From an uncultured Coriobacteriaceae bacterium (lineage in GTDB: Bacteria; Actinomycetota; Coriobacteriia; Coriobacteriales; Atopobiaceae), in NCBI GenBank assembly GCA_947426865.1, contig CANEFS010000008.1:1-42356 (forward strand): a DNA stretch of 42,356 nt, written 5' to 3'. The translations under genes and the position numbers were made by a program. Shown here piece after piece: positions 33,591 to 41,152 of this stretch; positions within the stretch are counted from its first letter, which is position 1; the number at the start of each line of letters is the position of its first letter. A model generated the notes under the pieces. The model was not told the origin of the DNA, made no database searches, and saw only the letters and a list, made by a program, of their open reading frames with translations.

Positions 33591-34104
33591 TTTCCCAATC
33601 CTTTTGCAGCAGCCGATAGTTTTCTTGGAGAGTTGCGTTGTCTTTCTCGGAAAATATTGAAAGCGTAACGCCCTGCGGATCTTTTAGAAGGCACCCCCAG
33701 GAATTTCCAAACAGCCCAAAATATCCCTGATAAAGGAGGATGCTCTCGCCTGCGCTTTTCTCGCTCTCAAGATAATTCTCAACACACGTTGTGAGGACCT
33801 CGTCCTTCTTCTCCGTCGAAACCTTTATCTTGCCGTCGCCAAAGGCGTTGGTCAGAAGATCCTCGGCCTCTTTAATCTGTTCTCTATTTGCTCCTTGACT
33901 TGCTTCGAACTCTTTCAGCAACTCCTCTTTCGTTTGCAAAAAAGTTGAATCCTCTGTACTCAGGCTGTCTTCCTCCCCATGACTTGCGTTGACTTGAGAA
34001 AAAATCAAAGCAGCAAAAAGAACGATGAAAGCTGCGAGCACGATAAAGATAGGCAGCTTTTTTGGCTCCCTTTTTTTGAAATGTCTTGCTTTCGAAAAAC
34101 TCAT
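33577..34104 (-). CDS. Membrane-anchored protein of unknown function in tad operon
   Basis: A 175-aa protein with a basic cytoplasmic start, one membrane helix (IFIVLAAFIVLFAALIF, about residues 18-34) and an external Glu/Lys-rich domain with two Cys (TTCVENYL and SWGCLLKDP) that could form a disulfide. No family is recognised. The ATG at 34104 overlaps the flp stop as ATGA, a classic coupled start; an earlier ATG at 34137 lies inside flp. Its place right after flp suggests a role in pilin handling or pilus assembly (inference). Confidence 0.75.
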   Translation of the reverse strand: MSFSKARHFKKREPKKLPIFIVLAAFIVLFAALIFSQVNASHGEEDSLSTEDSTFLQTKEELLKEFEASQGANREQIKEAEDLLTNAFGDGKIKVSTEKKDEVLTTCVENYLESEKSAGESILLYQGYFGLFGNSWGCLLKDPQGVTLSIFSEKDNATLQENYRLLQKDWENAAA

Positions 34105-34367
34105 AGTGAGTTGATTCCATCTGCAATAGAGTTCCAAAGTTCCGAGATTTTGTCTTTGAAGGCAATGACGGCGACGATGGCGATAAGGACCAGGACACCC
34201 ACAAGGATGGCGTATTCGGTCGTGCCTTGGCCCTTCTCTTCTGCAAAGCGTCTCAGGCCGTTGCTCACTTTATCGCGAATCCAGCCTCCGTTTACTCTGC
34301 TGCGGATCCAGCCACTGTTCACTTTGTCGCGGCTCCAGCCCCCCCGTAAAAACTTTTTAATTTTCAT
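34101..34367 (-). CDS. flp: Flp-type major pilin with repeat-containing leader
   Basis: Pilin subunit of the Tad pilus. The prepilin motif EKGQGTTEYAILVGVLVLIAIV has processing between G46 and Q47, with the conserved Glu at +5 and Tyr at +6. The mature peptide of 42 aa ends DKISELWNSIADGINSL. The leader is unusual: 46 residues instead of the usual under 20, made of three imperfect 9-11 residue units (GGWSRDKVNS, GWIRSRVNG, GWIRDKVSNG). AGGAG before the ATG is the best ribosome site of the operon, fitting high expression. Confidence 0.92.
   Translation of the reverse strand: MKIKKFLRGGWSRDKVNSGWIRSRVNGGWIRDKVSNGLRRFAEEKGQGTTEYAILVGVLVLIAIVAVIAFKDKISELWNSIADGINSL
34260..34345. repeat. About 30-bp tandem repeats in the flp leader
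   Basis: Three imperfect copies of a 27-30 bp unit encode the GWIRDKV-like repeats in the Flp prepilin leader. They lie directly after the fourth codon group of flp. Copies differ by several bases. Confidence 0.75.
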
Positions 34368-34416
34368 TCTTTCTCCTCTCTCTACTTACTATTGCTGCTT
34401 TACGTGTCACTACCTG

Positions 34417-35259
34417 CTATTTCACGACCAGTGCTGAAGATAGAAGTGGCCCTAAAATTGCGATGAGCATCGCAGGCACCACGAAGATGCCCATGGGGAT
34501 AAGCATTTTTACGGGGACCTTCTCGATAGCTTCTTCCACCTGAAGACGTTGCTCGCGTCGAATCTCCGAGGCCTGGCGCATCAGCGTTTCCGAGAGAGGC
34601 ATACCGAACTCGAGAGATTCCGTTACTGCAATCGAAAAACGTGTAAACGCCGGAACCTGCACTTTAAGCGCACAGTAATCCAGTGCCTGCGCCCTGTTTT
34701 CCAGGCCAAGTTTCCAAACCATCAAAGAGTACTTGAGCAAGTGCGATAAAACGGACTGATAACGACGTATGTAAAGTTCTAGTGAACTATCAAAACTGAG
34801 ACCAGCGTTCAGGCCTAGCGTCATGATGTCGAGCATCTCGGGAAAATCATTAAGACATCTCTGGCGCAGCTCAGTTCGCTTTTGTTCTGCGTAAAATGTT
34901 TCAAAAATCCACGTCCGAACCGTGAGTAAAGGAGGTGCGATAGCTTGGAGCGAAAAAGGCGCTTCGTGCGAAGGCATAGTAATATTTTCATCTTGAGGCT
35001 TCACCCGAGAAAGGCCCAAAAGAGCCAGTTCATCCCCTGTATTATTTTTTTGAAAATCTTTTTCAGCAACTTCTGGGTCTTTCTCGCTGATGGCCTGTAC
35101 ATCCGGCCTAGCTATGAGAGAACCAGCCTCATAAGGGTTTTTCGAGGTAGCTTCCTCCGAAATTTTTTTCCTGCGAGGAACTGCCTTCTTTTGAAAGACG
35201 ATTCCATACACAAGGAGCAACACGCTTGTACCGATTATGAGTAAAAGAAATGCATCCAC
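34417..35259 (-). CDS. tadC: Tad pilus inner-membrane platform protein TadC
   Basis: Type II secretion F-domain protein that forms the membrane platform with TadB. There is an N-terminal membrane helix (FLLLIIGTSVLLLVYGIVF), a polar region of about 75 aa, then the T2SF domain with DFPEMLDIMTLGLNAGLSFDSSLE and FGMPLSETLMRQASEIR. The C-terminal helix is KMLIPMGIFVVPAMLIAIL. At 280 aa the length is typical. The start is GTG with AAGGAAGAG before it. It follows tadB by 81 bp. Confidence 0.9.
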   Translation of the reverse strand: MDAFLLLIIGTSVLLLVYGIVFQKKAVPRRKKISEEATSKNPYEAGSLIARPDVQAISEKDPEVAEKDFQKNNTGDELALLGLSRVKPQDENITMPSHEAPFSLQAIAPPLLTVRTWIFETFYAEQKRTELRQRCLNDFPEMLDIMTLGLNAGLSFDSSLELYIRRYQSVLSHLLKYSLMVWKLGLENRAQALDYCALKVQVPAFTRFSIAVTESLEFGMPLSETLMRQASEIRREQRLQVEEAIEKVPVKMLIPMGIFVVPAMLIAILGPLLSSALVVK

Positions 35260-35340
35260 TTTTCTCTTCCTTCTTATCTTTGGGGGCTGTCAAGCTCTCA
35301 GCTCTTCACCTCAAGCAGTCCTAAGTTCAAATTCATCTTT

Positions 35341-36261
35341 TTAAAGAGTTACGCTCGCCATAATCTTTCTCATGCTGATAAAGGCAATCCCGTCTAAAAC
35401 AACTGCTATGCAGATAGAGACAATTCCTATAACGCTCATAACGCCTGAGCGAAAATCAGGAGAGATAAGCGTCAAAAACAGGACGAGGAGCACCGGCAAG
35501 ATCATGACAACCTGGGCAGAGAAGCGCACCTGCGCTGTTTTCGTAGAAAGCAGCTGCTTAAGATTCGATTCATCCTCCACCATCTGCGCCCCGTTTTCAA
35601 GGAGGTTAGCAAGAGGAGCACCTGTTCTTTGCGATATTTGAAGAACGCAGCTCAGAAGCGTGAGGGAAGGAATTTGAAAAGACAGGGCAATATTGTCGAG
35701 CGCAACAAAAGGATTCTCTCCGCAGTTAATAGAGAGGGCGGCAGAGGCGAAAGCCTTCGCAATCCTACCTTTTCCCCGCTTTCCCACATAACCTATAGCC
35801 TGCGTTAAAGTCTGGCCAGAAGAAAGGGAGCCGCTCAGCATCCTAAAAATCTGAGGAACTTCTTTTACCAACTCTTCTCTTTGACGCTTCTTAATAACAT
35901 CAGCCAGGAAGGGAATGCTGACAAGCCCAACCGTTATACCAAACAGGAAAAAGAAAGGATTCAACGTAAAGAGAAAAAAGATAGCACCCAAGCCAAATAG
36001 AAGCAGGCTAATAAAACCCGAGATGTCTCCCGGTGTAAATAATTCAAAAAATACAATATCACGCGTTTTTTGCCATACAAATAAATTCAGCGTCTTGAAT
36101 CCTTTAATCTCCTGAAGAAGTGCAATGAAGGATTGCTGCCCCAATTTCCTTGAAATGTGCAAAAGGAACGATTGCGTTTTAGGAAGCGCAAGCGTTTTGC
36201 CGGTCAAAAAGATCAGGGCAAGCGCCGCAAAGAAGGGAATCAGAAAGAAGCTAATTGCCAT
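35341..36261 (-). CDS. tadB: Tad pilus inner-membrane platform protein TadB
   Basis: T2SF-domain membrane protein, partner of TadC and the ATPase CpaF. It has an N-terminal helix, two adjacent central helices (about residues 75-120), the domain signature QIFRMLSGSLSSGQTLTQAIGYVG, and C-terminal helices including VVMILPVLLVLFLTL. At 306 aa the length is normal. The ATG lies inside the cpaF end (22-bp overlap) behind GAGAGAGG. Confidence 0.9.
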   Translation of the reverse strand: MAISFFLIPFFAALALIFLTGKTLALPKTQSFLLHISRKLGQQSFIALLQEIKGFKTLNLFVWQKTRDIVFFELFTPGDISGFISLLLFGLGAIFFLFTLNPFFFLFGITVGLVSIPFLADVIKKRQREELVKEVPQIFRMLSGSLSSGQTLTQAIGYVGKRGKGRIAKAFASAALSINCGENPFVALDNIALSFQIPSLTLLSCVLQISQRTGAPLANLLENGAQMVEDESNLKQLLSTKTAQVRFSAQVVMILPVLLVLFLTLISPDFRSGVMSVIGIVSICIAVVLDGIAFISMRKIMASVTL

Positions 36262-37613
36262 TTTTCAACCTCTCTCCTCGCCAAGCGTTTTTCAAGCACA
36301 GCCTCTTCAATAAAGGCGGGAATGCTTTCTAAGTGCCAGGTTTTCTCGGCTTCCGAAAAAGACACAACAGGCTCTAGCAAAAGCGATCCATCTTTTCCCC
36401 TTGAGACCTGACTCATAGACGTAATAAGGCGCTTTCCATCTCCGTAGCGCTTGCCCATCACCACAAAATCGAGCGCGGTTATTACCTGCTCCTCAATCAA
36501 ATTTGCAGGAAGATCCATGCCAAATCGCGCCATTAAGATAAGGCGAGAGATTGCCTCCTCGGCCGTTCCTGCATGAAGGGTCGTGAGTGAGCCGTCATGC
36601 CCTGTGTTCATAGCTTGGAGCATGTCGATGGCTTCTTCTCCGCGAACCTCCCCCACAACAATACGGTCAGGGCGCATGCGCAAAGCATTTATCACAAGGT
36701 CGCGAATGCTCACGCACCCCTTCCCCTCAATAGAGGCACTCCTCGCCTCAAGCCGAACGACGTGGGGGTGTGTCTCAAACGAGAGCTCAGCCGAGTCTTC
36801 AATCGTAACGATACGCTCGGTTTTAGGAATCTCAAGCGAAAGCGCGTTCAAAAGGGTCGTCTTGCCTGAACCCGTGCCACCCGCTACCGCAATATCTTTT
36901 CTAAAGCGCACGGCCCAGCTTAAAAGTTGCGCAAACCAGGCAGGCAGCGAGTCCAACTCCACCAGGCGTTTAAGAGAGGTGATGCGCCCGGTAAAACGCC
37001 GAATCGTCAAAGCGGGGCCTTCCAGGGCAATAGGAGAGATGACGACGTTCACGCGGTCGCCGGTGGCCAAGCGCGCGTTGACGATAGGGCTCGCCTCGTC
37101 CAGGCGTCTCCCCAAAGGAGCAAGAATACGGTCGATAACCAGCATAATTTGGTCAACCGAATCAAAGACTTTCTCAGATTGATAGAGCTTGCCACCCTTC
37201 TCAAAAAAGAGATTCTGCGGCCCGTTCACCATAATTTCTGTCACCTGGGCATCGTCCATAAAAGGCTGCAAAACTCCAAGGCCCATGATCTCGTTTAAGA
37301 CCTCGGTCACCAACTCCTTTTTTTGCGCGGCCGAGAAATTCGAAAACTCAGCCCCAAGCAACACATCGTTAGCCGCCGCCGTCAGCTCACGCGCGGCGCG
37401 CTTCTGATTCTCAAAATCCAGCAAATCCGCAGTAAGGGTCAAACCGAGCCTCTCAACTGTTTTTTTACGTAGCAGCTCCCTCTTCTCTTTCCACTCCTCT
37501 TTTTCCCGAGAAGAACTCGCCGCAAGAAAGCCATTGGAGGGAGAAGGAGAGGACGCTGCCTTTTCTCCGTTTGTGTTTTGTTCTGCGGCAAGAACCCGCT
37601 CCAAAACTCCCAT
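36240..37613 (-). CDS. cpaF: Tad pilus assembly ATPase CpaF/TadA
   Basis: Hexameric secretion ATPase powering pilin polymerisation. Walker A GGTGSGKT starts at 245, Walker B region RIVVGEVRGEEAIDML at about 318-333, and the His-box NTGHDGSLTTLHAGT follows. The Asp box (VTIEDSAELSF) is present. At 457 aa it has a Ser-rich N-terminal extension of about 40 aa. The start ATG follows directly on the cpaE stop. Confidence 0.96.
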   Translation of the reverse strand: MGVLERVLAAEQNTNGEKAASSPSPSNGFLAASSSREKEEWKEKRELLRKKTVERLGLTLTADLLDFENQKRAARELTAAANDVLLGAEFSNFSAAQKKELVTEVLNEIMGLGVLQPFMDDAQVTEIMVNGPQNLFFEKGGKLYQSEKVFDSVDQIMLVIDRILAPLGRRLDEASPIVNARLATGDRVNVVISPIALEGPALTIRRFTGRITSLKRLVELDSLPAWFAQLLSWAVRFRKDIAVAGGTGSGKTTLLNALSLEIPKTERIVTIEDSAELSFETHPHVVRLEARSASIEGKGCVSIRDLVINALRMRPDRIVVGEVRGEEAIDMLQAMNTGHDGSLTTLHAGTAEEAISRLILMARFGMDLPANLIEEQVITALDFVVMGKRYGDGKRLITSMSQVSRGKDGSLLLEPVVSFSEAEKTWHLESIPAFIEEAVLEKRLARREVEKWQLASF

Positions 37614-39428
37614 TTAACTCGCATCCTTTAGGAAGGTGCGTTGCGCAAATCGCAAGATGCTTCCACTCTTTTTCTTCTCGGCAAAAAACTCTTTTGCCTG
37701 ATCTCCTGCGGGGAGAGCGCCGACCTCTCGCAAGAGTTGCGCCGTCAGTTTTTTGCAGCTTTCGGAAAAGACGTTCTCGATATCCAAAAGCGAAACGGCA
37801 TCTCCTGCACTTAAAAATTCGGAGACAGAAACTCCCCCGTCGAAGATTTTGAGGGTCGGTACTCTTTCAAGTCCTGCGCTCGTGCGGTTGAAAAACTCTG
37901 CATCGCGATTCCTCGCATCTGAGCGATTTATAAGGCGAATAATGTTTGTTCTGGGAACGCCCAGCTTAAAAAGAAGCTCTGCGCCTCTCCCCAGAGAGCT
38001 TATCGCGCCGCAGCGCTCGTCACTCATCAAGCAAACTTTGTTAGCCGTTTGAGCAACCGTTGCAGTCACGTCTCCCCAGCTTGTCGAGGTATCAATCACT
38101 ACCAACTCGAAGGAAGACGAAAGTACCGAGAGAAGCTTTTGAATAGAGGCGTTTAGGAGCTCGGCAAATTCAGGGCGCTCGCAAGGGCCAAACAGCACAA
38201 GGTTGTCGGCCACTTCTGTTCCTGTCTGCTGAAGTTTCTGGTCGTTTTTATTCTCGGCGTAGAAAGTAAGATCAATGGGCTTCCCAAGGCCAAAATAGCC
38301 AAAGAGATTTCCGAAAAGCAGGTCCAGATCAACGAGGGCGACCTTTTTGCCCGCCCGCGCCGCTGCGAGCGCAACCATGGTGGAAACTGCTGATTTTCCC
38401 ACCCCGCCGCGCACGCTGCAGAAGGCAAGGAGGGGGTGCGGATATTGAAGTTCGCTGTTTGCCTCAATCTGCGCTTCTGCTTCTATTGCGCCTGCCGCGC
38501 CTGTCGCACCGACCTCGTCCGATGTCGCTGCCATACCTGACTCGTAAACCTCGCTTAATCCGGCAACCTCATCTTCCATGGACGGCAAGTACTCTTCTTG
38601 CCCATCAAGGGCACTCATATCCGGTTCTTCAATATAAGAACTCTCCCTTTTTGCGGCTTGGCTTTTCAAGTTAGCGGTGTGCGGCTCTTCAAAACGAGAA
38701 CCTCTTCCATATTGCGCCTCGAAATCCTCAGGAGCCAAAACGGAAAGTTTTCTCTCGTCTTCCCTCTCCATTTCTTCTGCGACGCCGCTTTCGAATCCGC
38801 TCATGTCTGAGCGGCCATTCTCGACGGTTTTAAAATGTTGCGGCCCCTTGCGAACCTCAGAAAGAAAATCCAAATCCCCTGGCTCTTCTAACCCGTCTTC
38901 AAAAAACACGTCCGCATCAGAGGCGCCTGTAGCCCCTGAAGCCTTGAAAATTTCAGGGTCGTCCGCAGCATCGAACGCACCTAAAACTACCGGCTCAAAA
39001 TCAGAGGTATCAAGAGCAAAAGATACGGCTGACCCTTCGGTTTCCTGGCTAGAATGGAACGATTTCTCATCAGCCTCGTCTCCCGTTTCTACCAGGTGTA
39101 AGAACTCAACCGTATCCTTTGCGCTTAATACCAATGCTGCACCTAAGCGATAAGCCTCCTTCAAAAAACTCCGCCGAGGCATCTCCTTTAAAACCACAAT
39201 GTTTTTAATGCCGTCTTTAGAAAGGGTCTCGCAAACATCAAGCAAGTTGAAGAAAGTTCCGCTCCCAAGCGCTACCTTCGCGTTTTTCTCGGCACCTTTT
39301 TCTTTTTGCAATGCTTCTCGCAAATCGAACGGATTGAAGAAAAACTGAATCTTCTCCTTCACGCCCGCAAGGTTCAGGAGCCTCGCATAAGTTTCGGCAT
39401 CTTTTTCATGACAATGGAGGTACCACAT
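37614..39428 (-). CDS. cpaE: Tad pilus ParA/MinD-like localisation ATPase CpaE
   Basis: MinD-like ATPase that positions the Tad machine. Residues 1-110 form a receiver-like domain, without a clear phospho-acceptor check possible here. About 112-330 is a long acidic linker rich in Glu, Asp, Ser and Ala. The ATPase domain starts near 333 with a deviant Walker A (RGGVGKSAVS), VDLDLLFGN and the switch VVIDTSTSW. At 604 aa it is longer than usual CpaE/TadZ proteins because of the linker. The start follows AGGAAGG, one base after the cpaB stop. Confidence 0.9.
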   Translation of the reverse strand: MWYLHCHEKDAETYARLLNLAGVKEKIQFFFNPFDLREALQKEKGAEKNAKVALGSGTFFNLLDVCETLSKDGIKNIVVLKEMPRRSFLKEAYRLGAALVLSAKDTVEFLHLVETGDEADEKSFHSSQETEGSAVSFALDTSDFEPVVLGAFDAADDPEIFKASGATGASDADVFFEDGLEEPGDLDFLSEVRKGPQHFKTVENGRSDMSGFESGVAEEMEREDERKLSVLAPEDFEAQYGRGSRFEEPHTANLKSQAAKRESSYIEEPDMSALDGQEEYLPSMEDEVAGLSEVYESGMAATSDEVGATGAAGAIEAEAQIEANSELQYPHPLLAFCSVRGGVGKSAVSTMVALAAARAGKKVALVDLDLLFGNLFGYFGLGKPIDLTFYAENKNDQKLQQTGTEVADNLVLFGPCERPEFAELLNASIQKLLSVLSSSFELVVIDTSTSWGDVTATVAQTANKVCLMSDERCGAISSLGRGAELLFKLGVPRTNIIRLINRSDARNRDAEFFNRTSAGLERVPTLKIFDGGVSVSEFLSAGDAVSLLDIENVFSESCKKLTAQLLREVGALPAGDQAKEFFAEKKKSGSILRFAQRTFLKDAS

Positions 39429-39429
39429 G

Positions 39430-40149
39430 CTATGCGCCTTCCTGTGTTTCGGGCTCTTGATTTTCGGTTTCGCTGGGAACGGAGGTAACGTTTCTTGAGG
39501 CGGCAGGATCGTCTAAGGAGGAGATATCGTCGGCCGGACGCACCAAACGCAACGTGGAATCGCTCGCCGAGCTCATCAAGTCCGCCACCTCTTCAAGAGG
39601 AACAGCTATCGTGATTGATCCTTTGTTGGTCGAAGAAGAGGTTGTAGGAACAGATAGCACAACAACGTTCGAGCTAATCAGATACGTTCTCCCCTCGTTC
39701 ACTTTATATGCAGCCAAATTGGCGCCAATCTCCACAGACGAGGTCACGCCTAGGCGTTCATTCAAAGGAATTGCGATGGCCACTTTTCCGGAAGGGACCT
39801 CCATACCATCATCGTTTCCTCGGATGTTCACGGAGCATATAGGGCTTCCTTTCGAGACGGGCGTGCCGATTGTTTTATTGCCGAGTTCTTGTAAGGATTT
39901 GAAGGCGCCCTCGGGAACAAGCTCTGAGAGCCATTCGCGCTCTTCAGCTTTCGCAGCGGTGATGCTGTCGCCCGGCTCAAGCGTCGTTGTTGCTACGACG
40001 ACTTTTGTCACTTCGCCGCCGTAGCGCGCCATGGCTTCTGTTTTTTCGGCCTGGGCTTCTGCGCGCACAGCGTTTCCGTAAGCAAGCGCGCAAAGAACGG
40101 CCAAGGATGCACAGGCGCAAGCCATTATTATGCGAAACCGTTTGTTCAT
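39430..40149 (-). CDS. cpaB: Tad pilus assembly protein CpaB/RcpC (SAF domain)
   Basis: A 239-aa protein with an N-terminal membrane helix (IIMACACASLAVLCALAYG), then an SAF domain (VVVATTTLEPGDSITAAKAEER, GTPVSKGSPICSVNI) and the RcpC-like C-terminal part (KVAIAIPLNERLGVTSSVEIGANL). The tail is acidic and low complexity. In Gram-negative Tad systems CpaB works at the secretin; here, without one, it probably acts at the wall. The ATG at 40149 was chosen over ones at 40233 and 40185 because the helix follows it directly. It is the first gene of the tad operon. Confidence 0.85.
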   Translation of the reverse strand: MNKRFRIIMACACASLAVLCALAYGNAVRAEAQAEKTEAMARYGGEVTKVVVATTTLEPGDSITAAKAEEREWLSELVPEGAFKSLQELGNKTIGTPVSKGSPICSVNIRGNDDGMEVPSGKVAIAIPLNERLGVTSSVEIGANLAAYKVNEGRTYLISSNVVVLSVPTTSSSTNKGSITIAVPLEEVADLMSSASDSTLRLVRPADDISSLDDPAASRNVTSVPSETENQEPETQEGA

Positions 40150-40242
40150 CTGTTTTAGGTGCCTCTCTTTTTCTGGAGCAAACATCACGCAGAAAATCGC
40201 ATGCGTTTGCTCGTATGAAAATGTGAAGCACATGATTGCAGG

Positions 40243-40306
40243 AGCCCCTCACCGAGGGCTTACCGATCTCGCACCAATTCCTCACAGCGCAAGGAACCTG
40301 CGAGAT
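40243..40306 (-). promoter_or_regulatory. Structured 5' leader of the tad operon
   Basis: Read on the minus strand, two strong hairpins precede cpaB. The first pairs ATCTCGCA with TGCGAGAT (40299-40306 with 40266-40273), with an inner TTCCT/AGGAA helix (40292-40296 with 40278-40282). The second spans 40243-40260 (AGCCC/GGGCT core). There is no T run, so they are not terminators. A cis-acting RNA or protein-binding leader is possible. The sequence does not match a riboswitch class I know. Confidence 0.5.
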
Positions 40307-40393
40307 AATAGAATGTTTTATATCAGAAAACTAAAGAAGCTAAAGAAAGATCAGAGAAATAAGATGAAGGCGTGGCTCGTAAAAGTAGTGAGC

Positions 40394-40486
40394 TAAGGCT
40401 CATAAAAAAGAACGGTGTGAAGGCTCACAAAAAAAGAACAGAGCCGAGGCACATAAAAAACGGGGCCAAGGCTCATAAAAGAAAAC
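40394..40486. repeat. Four imperfect AAGGCTCATAAAAAA repeats
   Basis: Units at about 40394, 40420, 40446 and 40468 share AAGGCTCA(T/C)AAAAAA followed by GAAC or a GC-rich spacer, with periods of 26, 26 and 22 bp. Small inverted repeats (such as TGAGC/GCTCA and GTGA/TCAC) lie in or between them. Read on the minus strand, downstream of the ion channel gene, GAGCC and GGCTC pair ahead of T runs, so the array could be a set of weak tandem terminators. Confidence 0.6.
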
Positions 40487-40532
40487 AATAAAAAGCAGCC
40501 CGAAAAAAACAAGAAAGAATTGCGCGTCCGCT

Positions 40533-40562
40533 TTCTTGCCTCTCTACTTCTTGCCTCTTTAC
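40533..40562. repeat. 15-bp tandem repeat after the ion channel gene
   Basis: Two copies of TTCTTGCCTCTCTAC / TTCTTGCCTCTTTAC, differing by one base, with a partial third (TTCTTGCTGTTAGCC), lie just beyond the ion channel stop codon. Confidence 0.75.
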
Positions 40563-40576
40563 TTCTTGCTGTTAGC

Positions 40577-41119
40577 CTATTTGCCACGCTTCTTTTTACT
40601 CGCAGCCGCCTGGCCCTCCATTATCTCGTAGCGCAGCTCGTCAAGCTCCTCCTGAGAGAGATCCTCAAGATGGGCTAGCTTATCAATAATCTCCGTGATT
40701 TTCTCGGCCGAAGCATCCGGAACATTTTCCTTCAAACCCTCAAGGCGCACAGCATAAGAAGCAAGCGTATTTTTCTGCTGCATTTTAATAGCGTGGTTGA
40801 AAAAGTTGACGATTACGCCGGTAAGAATGGCGATGTAGAAAATGCTGATGACGCTCAGCACCATGGCGACGATGCGAGCAACCACGTGCGTCGTCGTAAT
40901 GTCACCAAAACCAATGGTCGAGACGACCTGAAAGCTAAACCAGATGCCATCGAAAAAGGTTTCTCCGTTTTCGCCGGTAAGCCAAACGATAACGGAGCAC
41001 GTTAAGAAAACGCCGAGAAAGGCCAGCGTAAACTGGCCAAATCTCGTCTCGGATAGAACTTGGCGAAGGACGATGCGCTCCGCTCGCATTAAGCGCTTTT
41101 TCGGCTGCTTCTTCGCCAC
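40577..41119 (-). CDS. Two-TM potassium channel
   Basis: A 180-aa Ion_trans_2-type channel subunit. The first helix is at about 28-48 (FTLAFLGVFLTCSVIVWL), the pore helix at about 56-67, the selectivity filter TIGFGD at 68-73 and the second helix at about 80-108. The cytoplasmic tail (about 110-180) is helical and Glu/Lys-rich, with no RCK domain. It would form tetramers conducting K+. It is 33 bp after the DUF4013-like gene and probably co-transcribed. Confidence 0.9.
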   Translation of the reverse strand: MAKKQPKKRLMRAERIVLRQVLSETRFGQFTLAFLGVFLTCSVIVWLTGENGETFFDGIWFSFQVVSTIGFGDITTTHVVARIVAMVLSVISIFYIAILTGVIVNFFNHAIKMQQKNTLASYAVRLEGLKENVPDASAEKITEIIDKLAHLEDLSQEELDELRYEIMEGQAAASKKKRGK

Positions 41120-41152
41120 TTCGCCAGACTCTTTTTATTGATAGAAATGCCG

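Larger units (their letters stand above)
40234..40576. other. 343-bp intergenic region between cpaB and ion channel gene
   Basis: It contains the structured leader of the tad operon (40243-40306), four AT-rich repeats (40394-40486) and a 15-bp tandem repeat (40533-40562). A 64-codon minus-strand frame at 40393-40587 consists of translated repeats and has no family resemblance. I do not call a gene here. Confidence 0.7.
785..40708. repeat. Dispersed polar motif TTTCTCGGC
   Basis: By eye, TTCTCGG occurs about 33 times on the plus strand and about 13 times on the minus strand, against about 2.6 expected per strand at even base composition. The 9-mer TTTCTCGGC is more polar, about 15 to 1. Most copies read Ala-Glu-Lys in minus-strand genes, but others are in different frames (15687, 25922), in plus-strand genes (11521) or between genes (10785, 22155, 24154, 24189). 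See findings. Confidence 0.6.

Noticed and set aside
40394-40562. CRISPR array
   Set aside because: Units are only 15-26 bp apart, imperfect and without unique spacers, and no cas genes are present.
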